Notes: generated by a model not told the origin, from the letters alone. A DNA stretch of 64,000 nucleotides from Streptomyces sp. CB01201 (GCF_002803085.1 NZ_NNBJ01000004.1:62969-126968); one strand, 5' to 3'; counted from the first letter of the stretch, positions 25,914 through 33,991 are shown. Numbers and translations are program-made.

Positions 25914-26873
25914 GTGTTCGCTGCAGAACGTCGCCAATTGATCCTCGAAATGGTGCGCGCCAACGGGGCGGTTTCGCTCCGTGAGCTCGCCCGTGTCGTC
26001 CAGACCTCCGAAGTGACCGTACGGCGGGACGTGCGGGCCCTGGAGGCCGAAGGACTCCTCGACCGCCGGCACGGCGGTGCGGTGCTGCCGGGTGGCTTCA
26101 CCCGGGAATCCGGCTTCCCGCAGAAATCCCATCTAGCCACCGCGGAGAAGACGGCCATCGCCGACCTCGCCGCCGGTCTCGTCGAAGAGGGCGAGGCCAT
26201 CGTCGTCGGAGCGGGGACGACCACGCAGGAGCTGGCCCGCCGGCTCGCGCGGATCCCCGGACTGACCGTGGTCACCAACTCCCTTCTGGTGGCCCAGGCG
26301 TTGGCCCATGCCAACCGGGTCGAAGTCGTCATGACCGGGGGCACCCTGCGCGGCTCCAACTACGCCCTGGTGGGCAGCGGGGCCGAGCAGTCCCTCCAGG
26401 GTCTGCGGGTCTCCCGCGCCTTCCTGTCGGGCAGCGGTCTGACGGCCGAGCGCGGCCTGTCCACGTCCAACATGCTCTCCGCGAGCGTGGACCGCGCCCT
26501 GGTGCAGGCCGCCGCCGAGGTCGTGGTCCTCGCCGACCACACCAAGCTCGGCACCGACACCATGTTCCAGACGGTGCCCACGGACGTGATCACGCGCCTG
26601 GTCACCGACGAGCCGCCGGGTCACGACGACCGTGCCGCAACCGAGTTGCAGGCCCTCGCCGACCAGGGGGTGCAGATCGCCGTCGCGGGCGCCACGGGCG
26701 CCCCGGCCGGCGAGCCCGCCCCCGGCCGCCCGCCCCGCCGCGACATGCCCCTGCCCGGCCAGCGCCGCACCCACGCCCCCGGCGCGGGCCCGCAGTTGCG
26801 CAGCGCGGCGGCGATGGGCGAGCCGCAGGGGCCGGGCGAACGGGCGCGGGTGGCGGACCTGCGGCGGCGCTAG
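25914..26873 (+). CDS. DeoR/GlpR family transcriptional regulator
   Basis: A 319-residue repressor-type protein. The N-terminal DeoR helix-turn-helix covers about residues 3-57 (AAERRQLILEMVRANGAVSL, VVQTSEVTVRRDVRALEAEG, LLDRRHGGAVL). The sensor domain covers about 75-245 (EAIVVGAGTTTQELARRL, VVTNSLLVAQAL, VVMTGGTLRGSNYALVG, VVVLADHTKLG) and is followed by a Pro/Gly/Arg-rich tail of about 65 residues that looks disordered. DeoR-family sensors bind phosphorylated sugars. It is the closest candidate regulator for the three nucleoside operators and a deoxyribose or ribose phosphate would be a natural ligand, but this is inference. Its stop overlaps the convergent TetR stop at CTAG. Confidence 0.85.
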   Translation: MFAAERRQLILEMVRANGAVSLRELARVVQTSEVTVRRDVRALEAEGLLDRRHGGAVLPGGFTRESGFPQKSHLATAEKTAIADLAAGLVEEGEAIVVGAGTTTQELARRLARIPGLTVVTNSLLVAQALAHANRVEVVMTGGTLRGSNYALVGSGAEQSLQGLRVSRAFLSGSGLTAERGLSTSNMLSASVDRALVQAAAEVVVLADHTKLGTDTMFQTVPTDVITRLVTDEPPGHDDRAATELQALADQGVQIAVAGATGAPAGEPAPGRPPRRDMPLPGQRRTHAPGAGPQLRSAAAMGEPQGPGERARVADLRRR

Positions 26874-27451
26874 TCCTTCAGGCCCCGATAGGTGAGGGCG
26901 AGCAGCCGGTCGGCCAACTCCGGGTCCTCCGGGGACTGTTCGGCGGCCAGCGCGATGGCGTTGGTCAGCTGGAGGAGGTCGGCGATGGTCACGTCGGCCC
27001 GTACGGAACCGGCTTCCCGGGCCCGTACGAGCAGGGCCTCGCCCGCCTCCCGCATCGGCTCGCTGCACCGGGCCAGGGCCGAACTCGCGTCCCCCGAGGC
27101 CGACATGAGGGCTCGGGCCAGGCCCCGGTACAGGCCCGCGTGCGTGATGATCGCACGCAGCCACTCGATCAGTGCGGTGCAGGACTGCTCGGCGTCCAGC
27201 AACTCCCTTGAGCGGGCGAGCAGTACGTCCACCTCGCTCTGGAACACCGCGCCCAGCAGGGCCTGACGGGTGGGGAAGTGCCGGTACAGGGTGCCGATGC
27301 CCACGCCTGCGGTGCGGGCCACGTCCTCCAGTGAGGTGTCCGTGCCGCGCTCCGCGAAGGCGGTTCTGGCCGTGGCCAGGAGGCGGTCGTGGTTGCGTCG
27401 CGCGTCCGCGCGCAGGGCTCGGGGCCGCTCCGCGCCCGCTTTCCCATCCAT
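26870..27451 (-). CDS. TetR family transcriptional regulator
   Basis: A 193-residue TetR-type regulator. The DNA-binding domain is at about residues 15-65: RRNHDRLLATARTAFAERGT, then LEDVARTAGVGIGTLYRHFP. The ligand domain resembles the SbtR-like C-terminal type (ALIEWLRAIITHAGLYRGLA, EAGSVRADVTIADLLQLTNA). ATG 27451 is used because upstream sequence is the 21-bp repeat array and looks noncoding. It is divergent from a membrane-protein gene at 27729 across a 277-base gap, and probably controls it. Confidence 0.85.
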   Translation of the reverse strand: MDGKAGAERPRALRADARRNHDRLLATARTAFAERGTDTSLEDVARTAGVGIGTLYRHFPTRQALLGAVFQSEVDVLLARSRELLDAEQSCTALIEWLRAIITHAGLYRGLARALMSASGDASSALARCSEPMREAGEALLVRAREAGSVRADVTIADLLQLTNAIALAAEQSPEDPELADRLLALTYRGLKD

Positions 27452-27520
27452 GCCCCCAGCATGCCACCCCGGGCGCGACGGCAGGCTGCCCGCCCGTGAC
27501 TCGGGTCCGGTTGCTTCCGG

Positions 27521-27583
27521 GGCCCCGGGCGGGAACCGGGTGGCCCCGGGCGGGAACCGGGTGGCCCCGGGCGGGAACCGGGT
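27521..27583. repeat. three perfect 21-bp tandem repeats between TetR and membrane-protein genes
   Basis: Three identical, contiguous 21-base units (27521-27541, 27542-27562, 27563-27583), each starting GGCCCCGGGC and ending ACCGGGT. They lie 70 bases upstream of the TetR start in the divergent control region; they could be a minisatellite or an array of binding sites. Confidence 0.85.
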
Positions 27584-27728
27584 GGAGTCGGGTGGAGGAG
27601 CAATCTCCACCCGGAACTCCCCCCGACGTCTCAGGACAGGCGACAGGTGCCGCCCTAACGTTTTCCGCAGATGGTCCTGAACGTCGACTTCCTCCCTTCC
27701 CTTCTTCCCTTCGCACCAGGGGGTCCCC

Positions 27729-28433
27729 ATGTCCTCACACCCGTCGAGCCCCGCAGGCCACGGCGACGACATCAGCACCCGCGCCACGCGGTCCCGTGCC
27801 GTGAAGCATGCGATGGTCGCCACCCTCTTCTACGACATCGGTCTTTCGGTCATGGCGTACTTCGCCGCCGAACTGCTCGGAGCGAGCACCTACGTCGCAC
27901 TGCTCGCCGGCACTCTCGTCGCCGGCGCGCGCATGCTCTGGGTGGCGGTCCGCCAGCGCCGGGTCGACCCGTTCGCGCTGTTCCTGCTCGTCCTGTTCGG
28001 CGCGAGCCTGGCACTGAGCTTCACCAGCGGCGGAGCCAGGTTCATCCTCGCCAAGGACTCCGCCCAGTCCGCCGTGGCCGGCCTGGTGCTCGTCGGCAGC
28101 TGCGCCGTCGGCCGCCCCCTCGCCTACTACGCCGCGCAGCGATTCGCCCGCCAGGCCGGGACGCGGCAGGCGGCCGAGTTCGACGCCATGGCGGACACGG
28201 CCACCATGCGGGCCCGCTGGCGCCGCGTCACCCTGGTCTGGGGCACCACGCTCCTGATCGACGCCTCGCTGCGGATCGCCGCCGTCTACCTGCTCCCGAT
28301 CAAGGTCGCCTCCAACGTGTCGCAGCTGCTCATGGTCGCCTTCGTGGGCGGGCTTGTCCTGTGGACCGTCCGCTCGATGAAGAAGGAGCACTCCGAGCCC
28401 CGGGCCGCCGCGCCGGAGCACAGCGCGGCCTGA
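27729..28433 (+). CDS. VC0807-like polytopic membrane protein
   Basis: A 234-residue protein with about six hydrophobic segments: ATLFYDIGLSVMAYFAAELL, STYVALLAGTLVAGARMLWV, the pair FALFLLVLFGASLALSF and GARFILAKDSAQSAVAGLVL, then LVWGTTLLIDASLRIAAVYL and LLMVAFVGGLVLW. The FILAKDS and VTLVWG-type segments recall VC0807/intracellular-septation-A-like proteins; no biochemical function is known. It is probably the target of the divergent TetR regulator. Confidence 0.7.
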   Translation: MSSHPSSPAGHGDDISTRATRSRAVKHAMVATLFYDIGLSVMAYFAAELLGASTYVALLAGTLVAGARMLWVAVRQRRVDPFALFLLVLFGASLALSFTSGGARFILAKDSAQSAVAGLVLVGSCAVGRPLAYYAAQRFARQAGTRQAAEFDAMADTATMRARWRRVTLVWGTTLLIDASLRIAAVYLLPIKVASNVSQLLMVAFVGGLVLWTVRSMKKEHSEPRAAAPEHSAA

Positions 28434-28510
28434 CGCCGGTGAGCCCGCGCCAGTCGTCCGGGGCGGGGATCCAACGCGCAGCCCATTCCCCGGCCCCCGC
28501 CCCGAGCCCG

Positions 28511-29698
28511 CTAAGGGCGCGGGGCGCTGCGCACGACCCGGTCCGGCGCGTCCAGCCACACCACTTCCCCCGAGCCGCGCACGCTCAGGCCGAACCGGTC
28601 GAACCCGGGCCGCCCCGCCGCCTCCCACCACGCGAGCGCGCCCCGCACCTCGTCCCAGAGCCGCCTCGGCCCCGCCTGCCAGACCCGGGCCCGGCCCGCA
28701 TCCCGGAACTGGACGCAGGCCCACGACCGGTCGCCCAGCCCGTAGAACCACACCGGCCGGGCCCCCGCCCGCTTCTCGGCGACCACGAGCGCGCAGTCGG
28801 GCACGCGCAGCCCGAGCGCGAAGACCCGGGGATCGAAGCGCCCGCCCAGCAGTTCCCCTTCGCTGACCCCCGTGGACGTCTCGTCGCCCTCACCCACGCC
28901 GTCCGGAACGTAGTCGCCATGGGCGAAGGCAGGCCGCCGCTGCTCGCGGAGCTTCATGAACTCCACCGGGCCCGTGAAACGGCCCGACGCGCTCCGCCCG
29001 TCCTCCGCGATGACCAGCCGCGCAACCGCGTCCCCGTGCGTGAAGTGCGTCCCCCAGGGCGCGACGATCAGCCCACCGGGCCGGCACTGTTCCACCCACG
29101 CGAACGGGACGGACCGCAGCCCGCACGTGGCGATGACACGGTCGTACGGAACATCGCTCACGGGATGCCCCAAGTAGCCATCTCCGCACACGACTTGGGG
29201 CTGGGCCCCGAAGCGCGCCAGCGCCTCCCGCGCACCGGCCGCCACCGCCGCGTCCACCTCCACGGAGACGACTTGGCCGTCCCCCAGCCGATGCGCGAGC
29301 AGCGCGGCGTTCCATCCCGTACCGGTGCCGATCTCCAGGACGCGGTGCCCCGGCCGCACGTCCAGGTCCCGGAGCATGGAGAACACGACGCTCGGCATGG
29401 ACGCGGAACTGGTCGAGACGTCCCCGGGGTGCGTACCGGAGTGGGCGCCGTCGTCCCACTGCGTGACGACGGGTACGTCGGCGTCGGCGTACGCGTGCCA
29501 GAGCTCCGGCTCCCGCGTCCGGGAGACGGGAACGCTCTGCCCCGACGCCATGTCGAACGGCCAGATTAGGTCCGGCAGGAAGGCCGCGCGCGGAACGGCG
29601 GCGAACGCGGGAGCCCAGTCGCTGGTGAGCACCCCCGCGGACATGAGGACGCGCCCCAGCTCGGTACGGCCGGGGCGGTCCTGGTGTGCGTCGGTCAT
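28511..29698 (-). CDS. PIMT-like SAM-dependent O-methyltransferase of an XRE/DUF397 locus
   Basis: A 395-residue protein related to protein-L-isoaspartate O-methyltransferase. Seen: AFAAVPRAAFLPD, the substrate-side segment STSSASMPSVVFSML, SAM motif I RVLEIGTGTGWNAALLAHRL, VVSVEVD (motif II) and PYDRVIATCGLRSVPFAWVE (post I). A C-terminal region of about 150 residues goes beyond the standard PIMT. Enzymes of this form also occur in RiPP clusters (lanthipeptide FxLD and ATP-grasp systems), where they turn Asp into aspartimide or isoaspartate. It is the last gene of a four-gene operon; the preceding 39-residue ORF ends three bases before its ATG. No lanthipeptide synthetase or ATP-grasp enzyme is nearby. 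Confidence 0.85.
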   Translation of the reverse strand: MTDAHQDRPGRTELGRVLMSAGVLTSDWAPAFAAVPRAAFLPDLIWPFDMASGQSVPVSRTREPELWHAYADADVPVVTQWDDGAHSGTHPGDVSTSSASMPSVVFSMLRDLDVRPGHRVLEIGTGTGWNAALLAHRLGDGQVVSVEVDAAVAAGAREALARFGAQPQVVCGDGYLGHPVSDVPYDRVIATCGLRSVPFAWVEQCRPGGLIVAPWGTHFTHGDAVARLVIAEDGRSASGRFTGPVEFMKLREQRRPAFAHGDYVPDGVGEGDETSTGVSEGELLGGRFDPRVFALGLRVPDCALVVAEKRAGARPVWFYGLGDRSWACVQFRDAGRARVWQAGPRRLWDEVRGALAWWEAAGRPGFDRFGLSVRGSGEVVWLDAPDRVVRSAPRP

Positions 29699-29701
29699 CG
29701 G

Positions 29702-29821
29702 CTAGGCGGCCTTCGGCGGGTTCGGGACGCTGGGCCCGCCATCGGGGCTCGGCGGCTGATGCGGCCCCGGGTAGGGCTGGCCGGGAAGCTTGTCCCCGCC
29801 GCCGGTCATTGTGAGCTTCAC
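29702..29821 (-). CDS. 39-residue Pro/Gly-rich peptide gene coupled to a PIMT-like methyltransferase
   Basis: The GTG start at 29821 overlaps the stop of the preceding gene (GTGA), and the TAG stop lies three bases before the methyltransferase ATG. The peptide opens VKLTMTGGGDKLPGQPYPG and is rich in Pro (11 of 39) and Gly. It has two Asp residues, D10 and D27; D27 is followed by Gly, the sequence most prone to aspartimide formation. An internal ATG (residue 5) is an alternative start. The tight coupling argues that it is translated. I recognise no family; a peptide substrate of the methyltransferase is a hypothesis. Confidence 0.5.
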   Translation of the reverse strand: MKLTMTGGGDKLPGQPYPGPHQPPSPDGGPSVPNPPKAA

Positions 29822-30162
29822 TGTCCGTTCTCCTTCACTGTCGCAAGCGAATGACTTCCCGCGTGCAGCAATACGGTGGTTCCGCCCCGGCCGACCCGTA
29901 CGGGGACGCTCTCTCCTGCCATCAGCGCCGCGAACAGCTCCCACTGCGTGGCGTCGTCGCGCAGCCATGCCGCGAGTTGCCTGCCCGACGGATCCTCACT
30001 CCCCAACTGCCCTACACACCAAGCGGCTTGAGCTCTCAGCCACGACGCGGCGAGCACGGCCGAGGGGGTGCCGTAGGAGTTGATCAGCATCGCGGTGCCG
30101 TACCCCTCGATGCGGAGCTCGGCCCGCACGCTGCACCGGTACTCGACCCCGCCCTCCCTCAC
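29818..30162 (-). CDS. hypothetical protein of the XRE/DUF397-PIMT locus
   Basis: A 114-residue protein whose GTG start overlaps the stop of the preceding gene and whose TGA overlaps the GTG of the peptide gene, so it is translationally coupled on both sides. Sequence features: EYRCSVRAELRIEGYGTAML, a helical middle (AVLAASWLRAQAAWCVGQLG), and SGRQLAAWLRDDATQWELFA. No signal peptide or known motif. The amphipathic helices suggest a small soluble protein; its function is unknown. Confidence 0.65.
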   Translation of the reverse strand: MREGGVEYRCSVRAELRIEGYGTAMLINSYGTPSAVLAASWLRAQAAWCVGQLGSEDPSGRQLAAWLRDDATQWELFAALMAGESVPVRVGRGGTTVLLHAGSHSLATVKENGQ

Positions 30163-30437
30163 GGCACGTCCCCCCGGCTCCGGGCATTGCACCGCGCGTT
30201 CTCGGCGCCGAGTCGCTCGGCGGGGGTCGGGGGACGGACCCTGGCGGGCTCCGCCTCCCACTCGGTGCCGCCGGTCATGGGCCGCAGCGACCAGTAGGGC
30301 CCGGCGACCCCACGGAACTCTCCGACCCGGTCCGCCCGACCGGTGTCCACCATCAACGTGCCGGGGGTGGGGGTGGGTTGCTGTTCGTGGGGCGAATCGT
30401 TCTGCGTGCACACGGTAGCGCTCCTCTCTGTAGCCAT
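30159..30437 (-). CDS. small conserved Streptomyces protein, first gene of the operon
   Basis: A 92-residue protein. The C-terminal half has the pattern GTLMVDTGRADRVGEFRGV, YWSLRPMTGGTEWEAEPARV, then RPPTPAERL, matching small uncharacterised actinomycete proteins that I recall occurring beside XRE/DUF397 regulators. It would start the operon 84 bases upstream of the divergent XRE regulator gene. An internal Met in TLMVDTG is an alternative start. Function unknown. Confidence 0.6.
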   Translation of the reverse strand: MATERSATVCTQNDSPHEQQPTPTPGTLMVDTGRADRVGEFRGVAGPYWSLRPMTGGTEWEAEPARVRPPTPAERLGAENARCNARSRGDVP

Positions 30438-30521
30438 TCCGCTACCAAGTGCATTGAGCGTGACTTAGAGTGGGGCTGCCTTCAACTTGCGCTATTTGCA
30501 CGGGGAGTTGGGTGAGCGCCG

Positions 30522-31349
30522 ATGAATCGCAAAGAACTGGATCCGGAAAGTTCGCTGGGTGCGGCCTTCGGAGACCGGTTGCGCACGCTGCGCGACGAGC
30601 GCGGGTGGACGCAGGACGACCTGGCCGAGCGCATCGGGTACTCGGGGACGCACATTTCCGCCGTCGAAACTGGTCGCCGACCTCCAACTACCCGCTTCGC
30701 GAACAGTGCGGATCGTGCCTTTGGCACGGGGGACCGGCTTCAGAGGCAGGGGCAGGCTGCCCGGCACAACACCTTGCTGGAGGGCTTCCCTGAGTTCGTT
30801 GCGCACGAGGCCCGGGCGGCGGAGATCCGGCTGTACGAGGTCGGCGTCATTCCCGGCCTGCTCCAGACCCCCGAGTACGCGACCGTCCTCGCCCGGAGCG
30901 CCGTCAAGCGAGGGGCGATCACGCCGGATCAGGCGGACGAGCGGGTGGCACTCGTCGCGAAGAGGCAGGCCAGCTTGGTCCGGACGCCGCCGCCGTTGGT
31001 TTTGGTCGTGCTGGACGAGAGCTGCCTCCGTCGCCCAATCGGTGAACACGCTCTCATGGCTGCGCAGTTCGAGCGCCTGGAGGAGTTTGCCGACCTGCCG
31101 AACACGGTTCTCCAGGTCGCGGAGTTCAGCATGGGGGAGCGGCGCCCGTTCAACCTGCCGATAACCGTGCTGACGCTGCCCGACCGGAAGCTGATGTCCT
31201 ACGCCGAATCGGCGCAACGGGGCCATCTGGAGCGCGAAAGCACGTTCGTGCTACCGATGCTGACGGCCTACCATCAGTTGCAGGCCGAGGTGCTCACCCA
31301 GGCAGCCTCCGTGGCCATGATCAGTCAGTTACGAAAGGGCAGCCCGTGA
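30522..31349 (+). CDS. XRE-type helix-turn-helix regulator with DUF5753 domain
   Basis: A 275-residue regulator. The helix-turn-helix covers about residues 14-60 (FGDRLRTLRDERGWTQDDLA, ERIGYSGTHISAVETGRRPP) and is followed by the DUF5753 domain (FVAHEARAAEIRLYEVGVIP, GLLQTPEYATVLAR, ERVALVAKRQASL, VLDESCLRRPIG, LQVAEFSMGERRPFNLPITV). Such proteins are paired with DUF397 proteins throughout Streptomyces; characterised pairs act as transcriptional regulators or behave like toxin-antitoxin systems. The stop overlaps the start of the first DUF397 gene (GTGA). Confidence 0.9.
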   Translation: MNRKELDPESSLGAAFGDRLRTLRDERGWTQDDLAERIGYSGTHISAVETGRRPPTTRFANSADRAFGTGDRLQRQGQAARHNTLLEGFPEFVAHEARAAEIRLYEVGVIPGLLQTPEYATVLARSAVKRGAITPDQADERVALVAKRQASLVRTPPPLVLVVLDESCLRRPIGEHALMAAQFERLEEFADLPNTVLQVAEFSMGERRPFNLPITVLTLPDRKLMSYAESAQRGHLERESTFVLPMLTAYHQLQAEVLTQAASVAMISQLRKGSP

Positions 31350-31555
31350 CGACCGAAACCCCCCGTTGGTTCACGTCCTCGTACAGCGACAACGGCGGCC
31401 AGTGCGTCGAGGTCGCCGCAAATCTCGTCGCCTCGCGCGGCACCGTCCCGGTCCGGGACTCCAAGGATCAGGGCGGTCCGATCCTCGACCTCCCCGCTGG
31501 CGCGTTCTCCGCCTTCATCGAGGGCGTCAAGTCGGGTAATTTGCGCGGCATCTGA
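31346..31555 (+). CDS. DUF397 protein, first copy
   Basis: A 69-residue DUF397 protein: RWFTSSYSDNGGQCVEVAAN, VPVRDSKDQGGPILDLPAGA and FSAFIEGVKSG. The start GTG overlaps the XRE stop, so translation is coupled to the regulator. DUF397 proteins bind or antagonise the partner XRE protein in the few studied cases. A second copy follows at 31584. Confidence 0.9.
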   Translation: MTTETPRWFTSSYSDNGGQCVEVAANLVASRGTVPVRDSKDQGGPILDLPAGAFSAFIEGVKSGNLRGI

Positions 31556-31583
31556 CACCCTGATAGCTCCGGAAGGGCAGCCC

Positions 31584-31796
31584 GTGAAGACCGACGAAAC
31601 CCCCCGTTGGTTCACGTCCTCCTACAGCAGCAACGGCGGCCAGTGCGTCGAGGTCGGCGCAAACCTCGCAACCCCACGCGGCACCGTCCCGGTCCGGGAC
31701 TCCAAGGACCGGACCGGCCCCGCGCTCGACCTCCCCGCGGGCGCGTTCGTCGCGTTCGTCGCCGGGGTCAAGGCCGGAGCGTTCCGTACCGTCTGA
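31584..31796 (+). CDS. DUF397 protein, second (duplicated) copy
   Basis: A 70-residue DUF397 protein very similar to its neighbour: RWFTSSYSSNGGQCVEVGAN, VPVRDSKDRTGPALDLPAGA and FVAFVAGVKAG. The sequence before its start (AAGGGCAGCCCGTGA) repeats that before the first copy, so the duplicated block includes the ribosome site. GTG start at 31584. The differences lie mainly in the second half and may give distinct partners or dosage. Confidence 0.9.
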   Translation: MKTDETPRWFTSSYSSNGGQCVEVGANLATPRGTVPVRDSKDRTGPALDLPAGAFVAFVAGVKAGAFRTV

Positions 31797-31808
31797 CGCT
31801 CAACACGC

Positions 31809-31842
31809 AGGAGCCCCGGCCGCGTTGGCGACCGGGGCTCCT
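31809..31842. terminator. bidirectional terminator between DUF397 and accA2
   Basis: AGGAGCCCCGG and CCGGGGCTCCT pair perfectly over 11 bp around a 12-base loop, between convergent genes. Confidence 0.75.
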
Positions 31843-31855
31843 CGCGTCAAGGGGC

Positions 31856-33610
31856 TCAGTCCTTGATCTCGCAGATCGCCGCGCCGGAGGAGACGGACGC
31901 GCCGACCTCCGCCGCGAGGCTCTTGACCGTGCCGGCGCGGTGGGCGTTCAGGGGCTGCTCCATCTTCATGGCTTCCAGGACCACGATGAGGTCGCCCTCC
32001 TTGACCTCCTGGCCCTCCTCGACCGCGACCTTGACGATCGTGCCCTGCATGGGCGAGGCGAGGGTGTCGCCGGAGGCGGCGGAGCCGGCCTTCTTGGCGG
32101 CGCGGCGCTTGGGCTTGGCGCCGCCGGCCGCGGCGGTGCGGGCCAGGGTCATGCCGAGCGAGGACGGCAGGGAGACCTCAAGGCGCTTGCCGCCGACCTC
32201 GACGACGACCGTCTCGCGGCCCGGCTCCTCGTCCGTGTCCGCGTCGGCGGTGGCCGTGAACGCCGGGATCTCGTTGACGAACTCGGTCTCGATCCACCGG
32301 GTGTGGATGGTGAACGGGTCGGCCGTGAACGCGGGGTCGACAACTACCGCGCGGTGGAAGGGAATCGCGGTGGCCATCCCCTCGACGTTGAACTCGGCCA
32401 GGGCGCGCGAGGCACGCTGGAGGGCCTGCTCGCGGGTGGCGCCGGTGACGATGAGCTTGGCGAGCAGCGAGTCCCAGGCGGGGCCGATGACCGAGCCGGA
32501 CTCGACGCCGGCGTCCAGGCGGACGCCCGGGCCGGACGGCGGCGCGAACACGGTGACGGTGCCGGGGGCCGGCAGGAAGCCGCGGCCCGGGTCCTCGCCG
32601 TTGATGCGGAACTCGAAGGAGTGGCCGCGCATGACCGGGTCGTCGTAGCCCAGTTCCTCGCCGTCGGCGATGCGGAACATCTCGCGGACCAGGTCGATGC
32701 CGGTGACCTCTTCGGTGACCGGGTGCTCGACCTGGAGGCGGGTGTTGACCTCAAGGAAGGAGATCGTGCCGTCGGCGCCGACGAGGAACTCGACGGTGCC
32801 CGCGCCGACGTAGCCGGCCTCGCGCAGGATCGCCTTCGAGGCGGCGTACAGCTCGGCGTTCTGCGCCTCGCTCAGGAACGGGGCGGGGGCTTCCTCGACC
32901 AGCTTCTGGTGGCGGCGCTGGAGCGAGCAGTCACGGGTGGAGACGACGACCACGTTGCCGTGGGTGTCGGCGAGGCACTGGGTCTCGACGTGACGGGGCT
33001 TGTCGAGGTAGCGCTCGACGAAGCACTCGCCGCGGCCGAAGGCTGCGACGGCCTCGCGGACGGCCGAGTCGTAGAGCTCGGGGACCTCTTCGAGGGTGCG
33101 GGCGACCTTGAGGCCGCGGCCGCCGCCGCCGAAGGCCGCCTTGATGGCGATGGGCAGGCCGTGTTCCTTGGCGAACGCGACGACCTCGTCCGAGCCCGAG
33201 ACCGGGTCCGGCGTACCGGCGACCAGCGGGGCGCCGGCGCGCTGCGCGATGTGCCGGGCCGCCACCTTGTCGCCGAGGTCGCGGATGGCCTGCGGGGGCG
33301 GGCCGATCCAGGTCAGGCCGGCGTCGAGCACCGCCTGGGCGAACTCGGCGTTCTCGGAGAGGAATCCGTAGCCCGGGTGGACCGCGTCCGCTCCGGAGTC
33401 GGCCGCTGCCGCGAGCACCTTGGCGATGTCCAGATAACTGGTCGCCGGGGTGTCACCGCCCAGGGCGAATGCCTCGTCCGCGGCCCGGACATGCAACGCA
33501 TCCCGGTCCGGATCGGCGTAGACGGCTACGCTCGCGATCCCGGCGTCCCGGCAGGCCCGGGCAACGCGGACAGCGATTTCGCCTCGGTTGGCGATGAGCA
33601 CCTTGCGCAC
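31856..33610 (-). CDS. accA2: acyl-CoA carboxylase alpha subunit (biotin carboxylase plus biotin carrier)
   Basis: A 584-residue fusion. The biotin carboxylase N-domain starts [20 protein letters not shown], with [14 protein letters not shown]. The ATP-grasp has the glycine loop [30 protein letters not shown] and [20 protein letters not shown], and the C-domain has [11 protein letters not shown] linker leads to the biotinyl domain with [14 protein letters not shown] (biotin on Lys549). It carboxylates biotin and pairs with beta subunits such as PccB (37071-38672) and epsilon PccE (36828-37034) to make malonyl- or methylmalonyl-CoA. GTG 33610 has an excellent AAGGAGG site. Length matches S. 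coelicolor AccA2. Confidence 0.95.
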   Translation of the reverse strand: MRKVLIANRGEIAVRVARACRDAGIASVAVYADPDRDALHVRAADEAFALGGDTPATSYLDIAKVLAAAADSGADAVHPGYGFLSENAEFAQAVLDAGLTWIGPPPQAIRDLGDKVAARHIAQRAGAPLVAGTPDPVSGSDEVVAFAKEHGLPIAIKAAFGGGGRGLKVARTLEEVPELYDSAVREAVAAFGRGECFVERYLDKPRHVETQCLADTHGNVVVVSTRDCSLQRRHQKLVEEAPAPFLSEAQNAELYAASKAILREAGYVGAGTVEFLVGADGTISFLEVNTRLQVEHPVTEEVTGIDLVREMFRIADGEELGYDDPVMRGHSFEFRINGEDPGRGFLPAPGTVTVFAPPSGPGVRLDAGVESGSVIGPAWDSLLAKLIVTGATREQALQRASRALAEFNVEGMATAIPFHRAVVVDPAFTADPFTIHTRWIETEFVNEIPAFTATADADTDEEPGRETVVVEVGGKRLEVSLPSSLGMTLARTAAAGGAKPKRRAAKKAGSAASGDTLASPMQGTIVKVAVEEGQEVKEGDLIVVLEAMKMEQPLNAHRAGTVKSLAAEVGASVSSGAAICEIKD

Positions 33611-33991
33611 GATGGCTCCCTCCTTGAAACAAGCTGAGTTTAGGGAAGCCGCACACTGGCTTACGACCCGTCCCCAATGGTGAGCTTGCCCACACGGAGT
33701 GTGATCCGAGGCACGCTCAAGTCGCGAAATCCCTTGTCGCACCACGGTACGCCGGGCTTCCGTACCGCACAGTAGCGGTGTGGTGTGGGCAAGGTCTCTG
33801 TCCCGGGGGCCAGCACGGCGCCGGGTTTCTTTGTGGAGTCCCTACGAATGGCCGAATGATTCTTTGCGGCCGGGCCTTCGAGGGGCGAGGCGCGTCGGGT
33901 CTCGACGGATCATCGTTGTTGTGCGGACCCTTGTACGAATCATTACTGGTTAGTAGCGTGCGCGCCACAGTCGTACTAGGGGTAACAGGGG
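33611..33991. promoter_or_regulatory. divergent control region between accA2 and a membrane-protein gene
   Basis: 381 bases without a gene, holding the accA2 and membrane-protein promoters. I see CGGTAC and GTACCG arms 11 bases apart near 33750, and TTACTGGTTAGTA near 33940, close to an inverted TACT/AGTA motif. Neither is strong enough to name a regulator. Confidence 0.35.

Noticed and set aside
23444..26359. Very long open frame on the minus strand
   Set aside because: It spans three well-defined genes (cyclotransferase, flavoprotein, start of DeoR) and its translation is low-complexity Arg/Gly/Ala antisense sequence. It exists only because GC-rich DNA has few stops.
27521..27583. CRISPR-like array
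   Set aside because: The repeats are contiguous without spacers and no cas gene is present.
28511..29821. Lanthipeptide or graspetide cluster
   Set aside because: The methyltransferase type occurs in such clusters, but no LanB/C/M, ATP-grasp or protease gene lies nearby. Only the weaker peptide-substrate idea is kept.
31346..31796. Proven toxin-antitoxin module
   Set aside because: XRE/DUF397 pairs can behave this way, but nothing in the sequence shows toxicity; reported as regulator plus DUF397.
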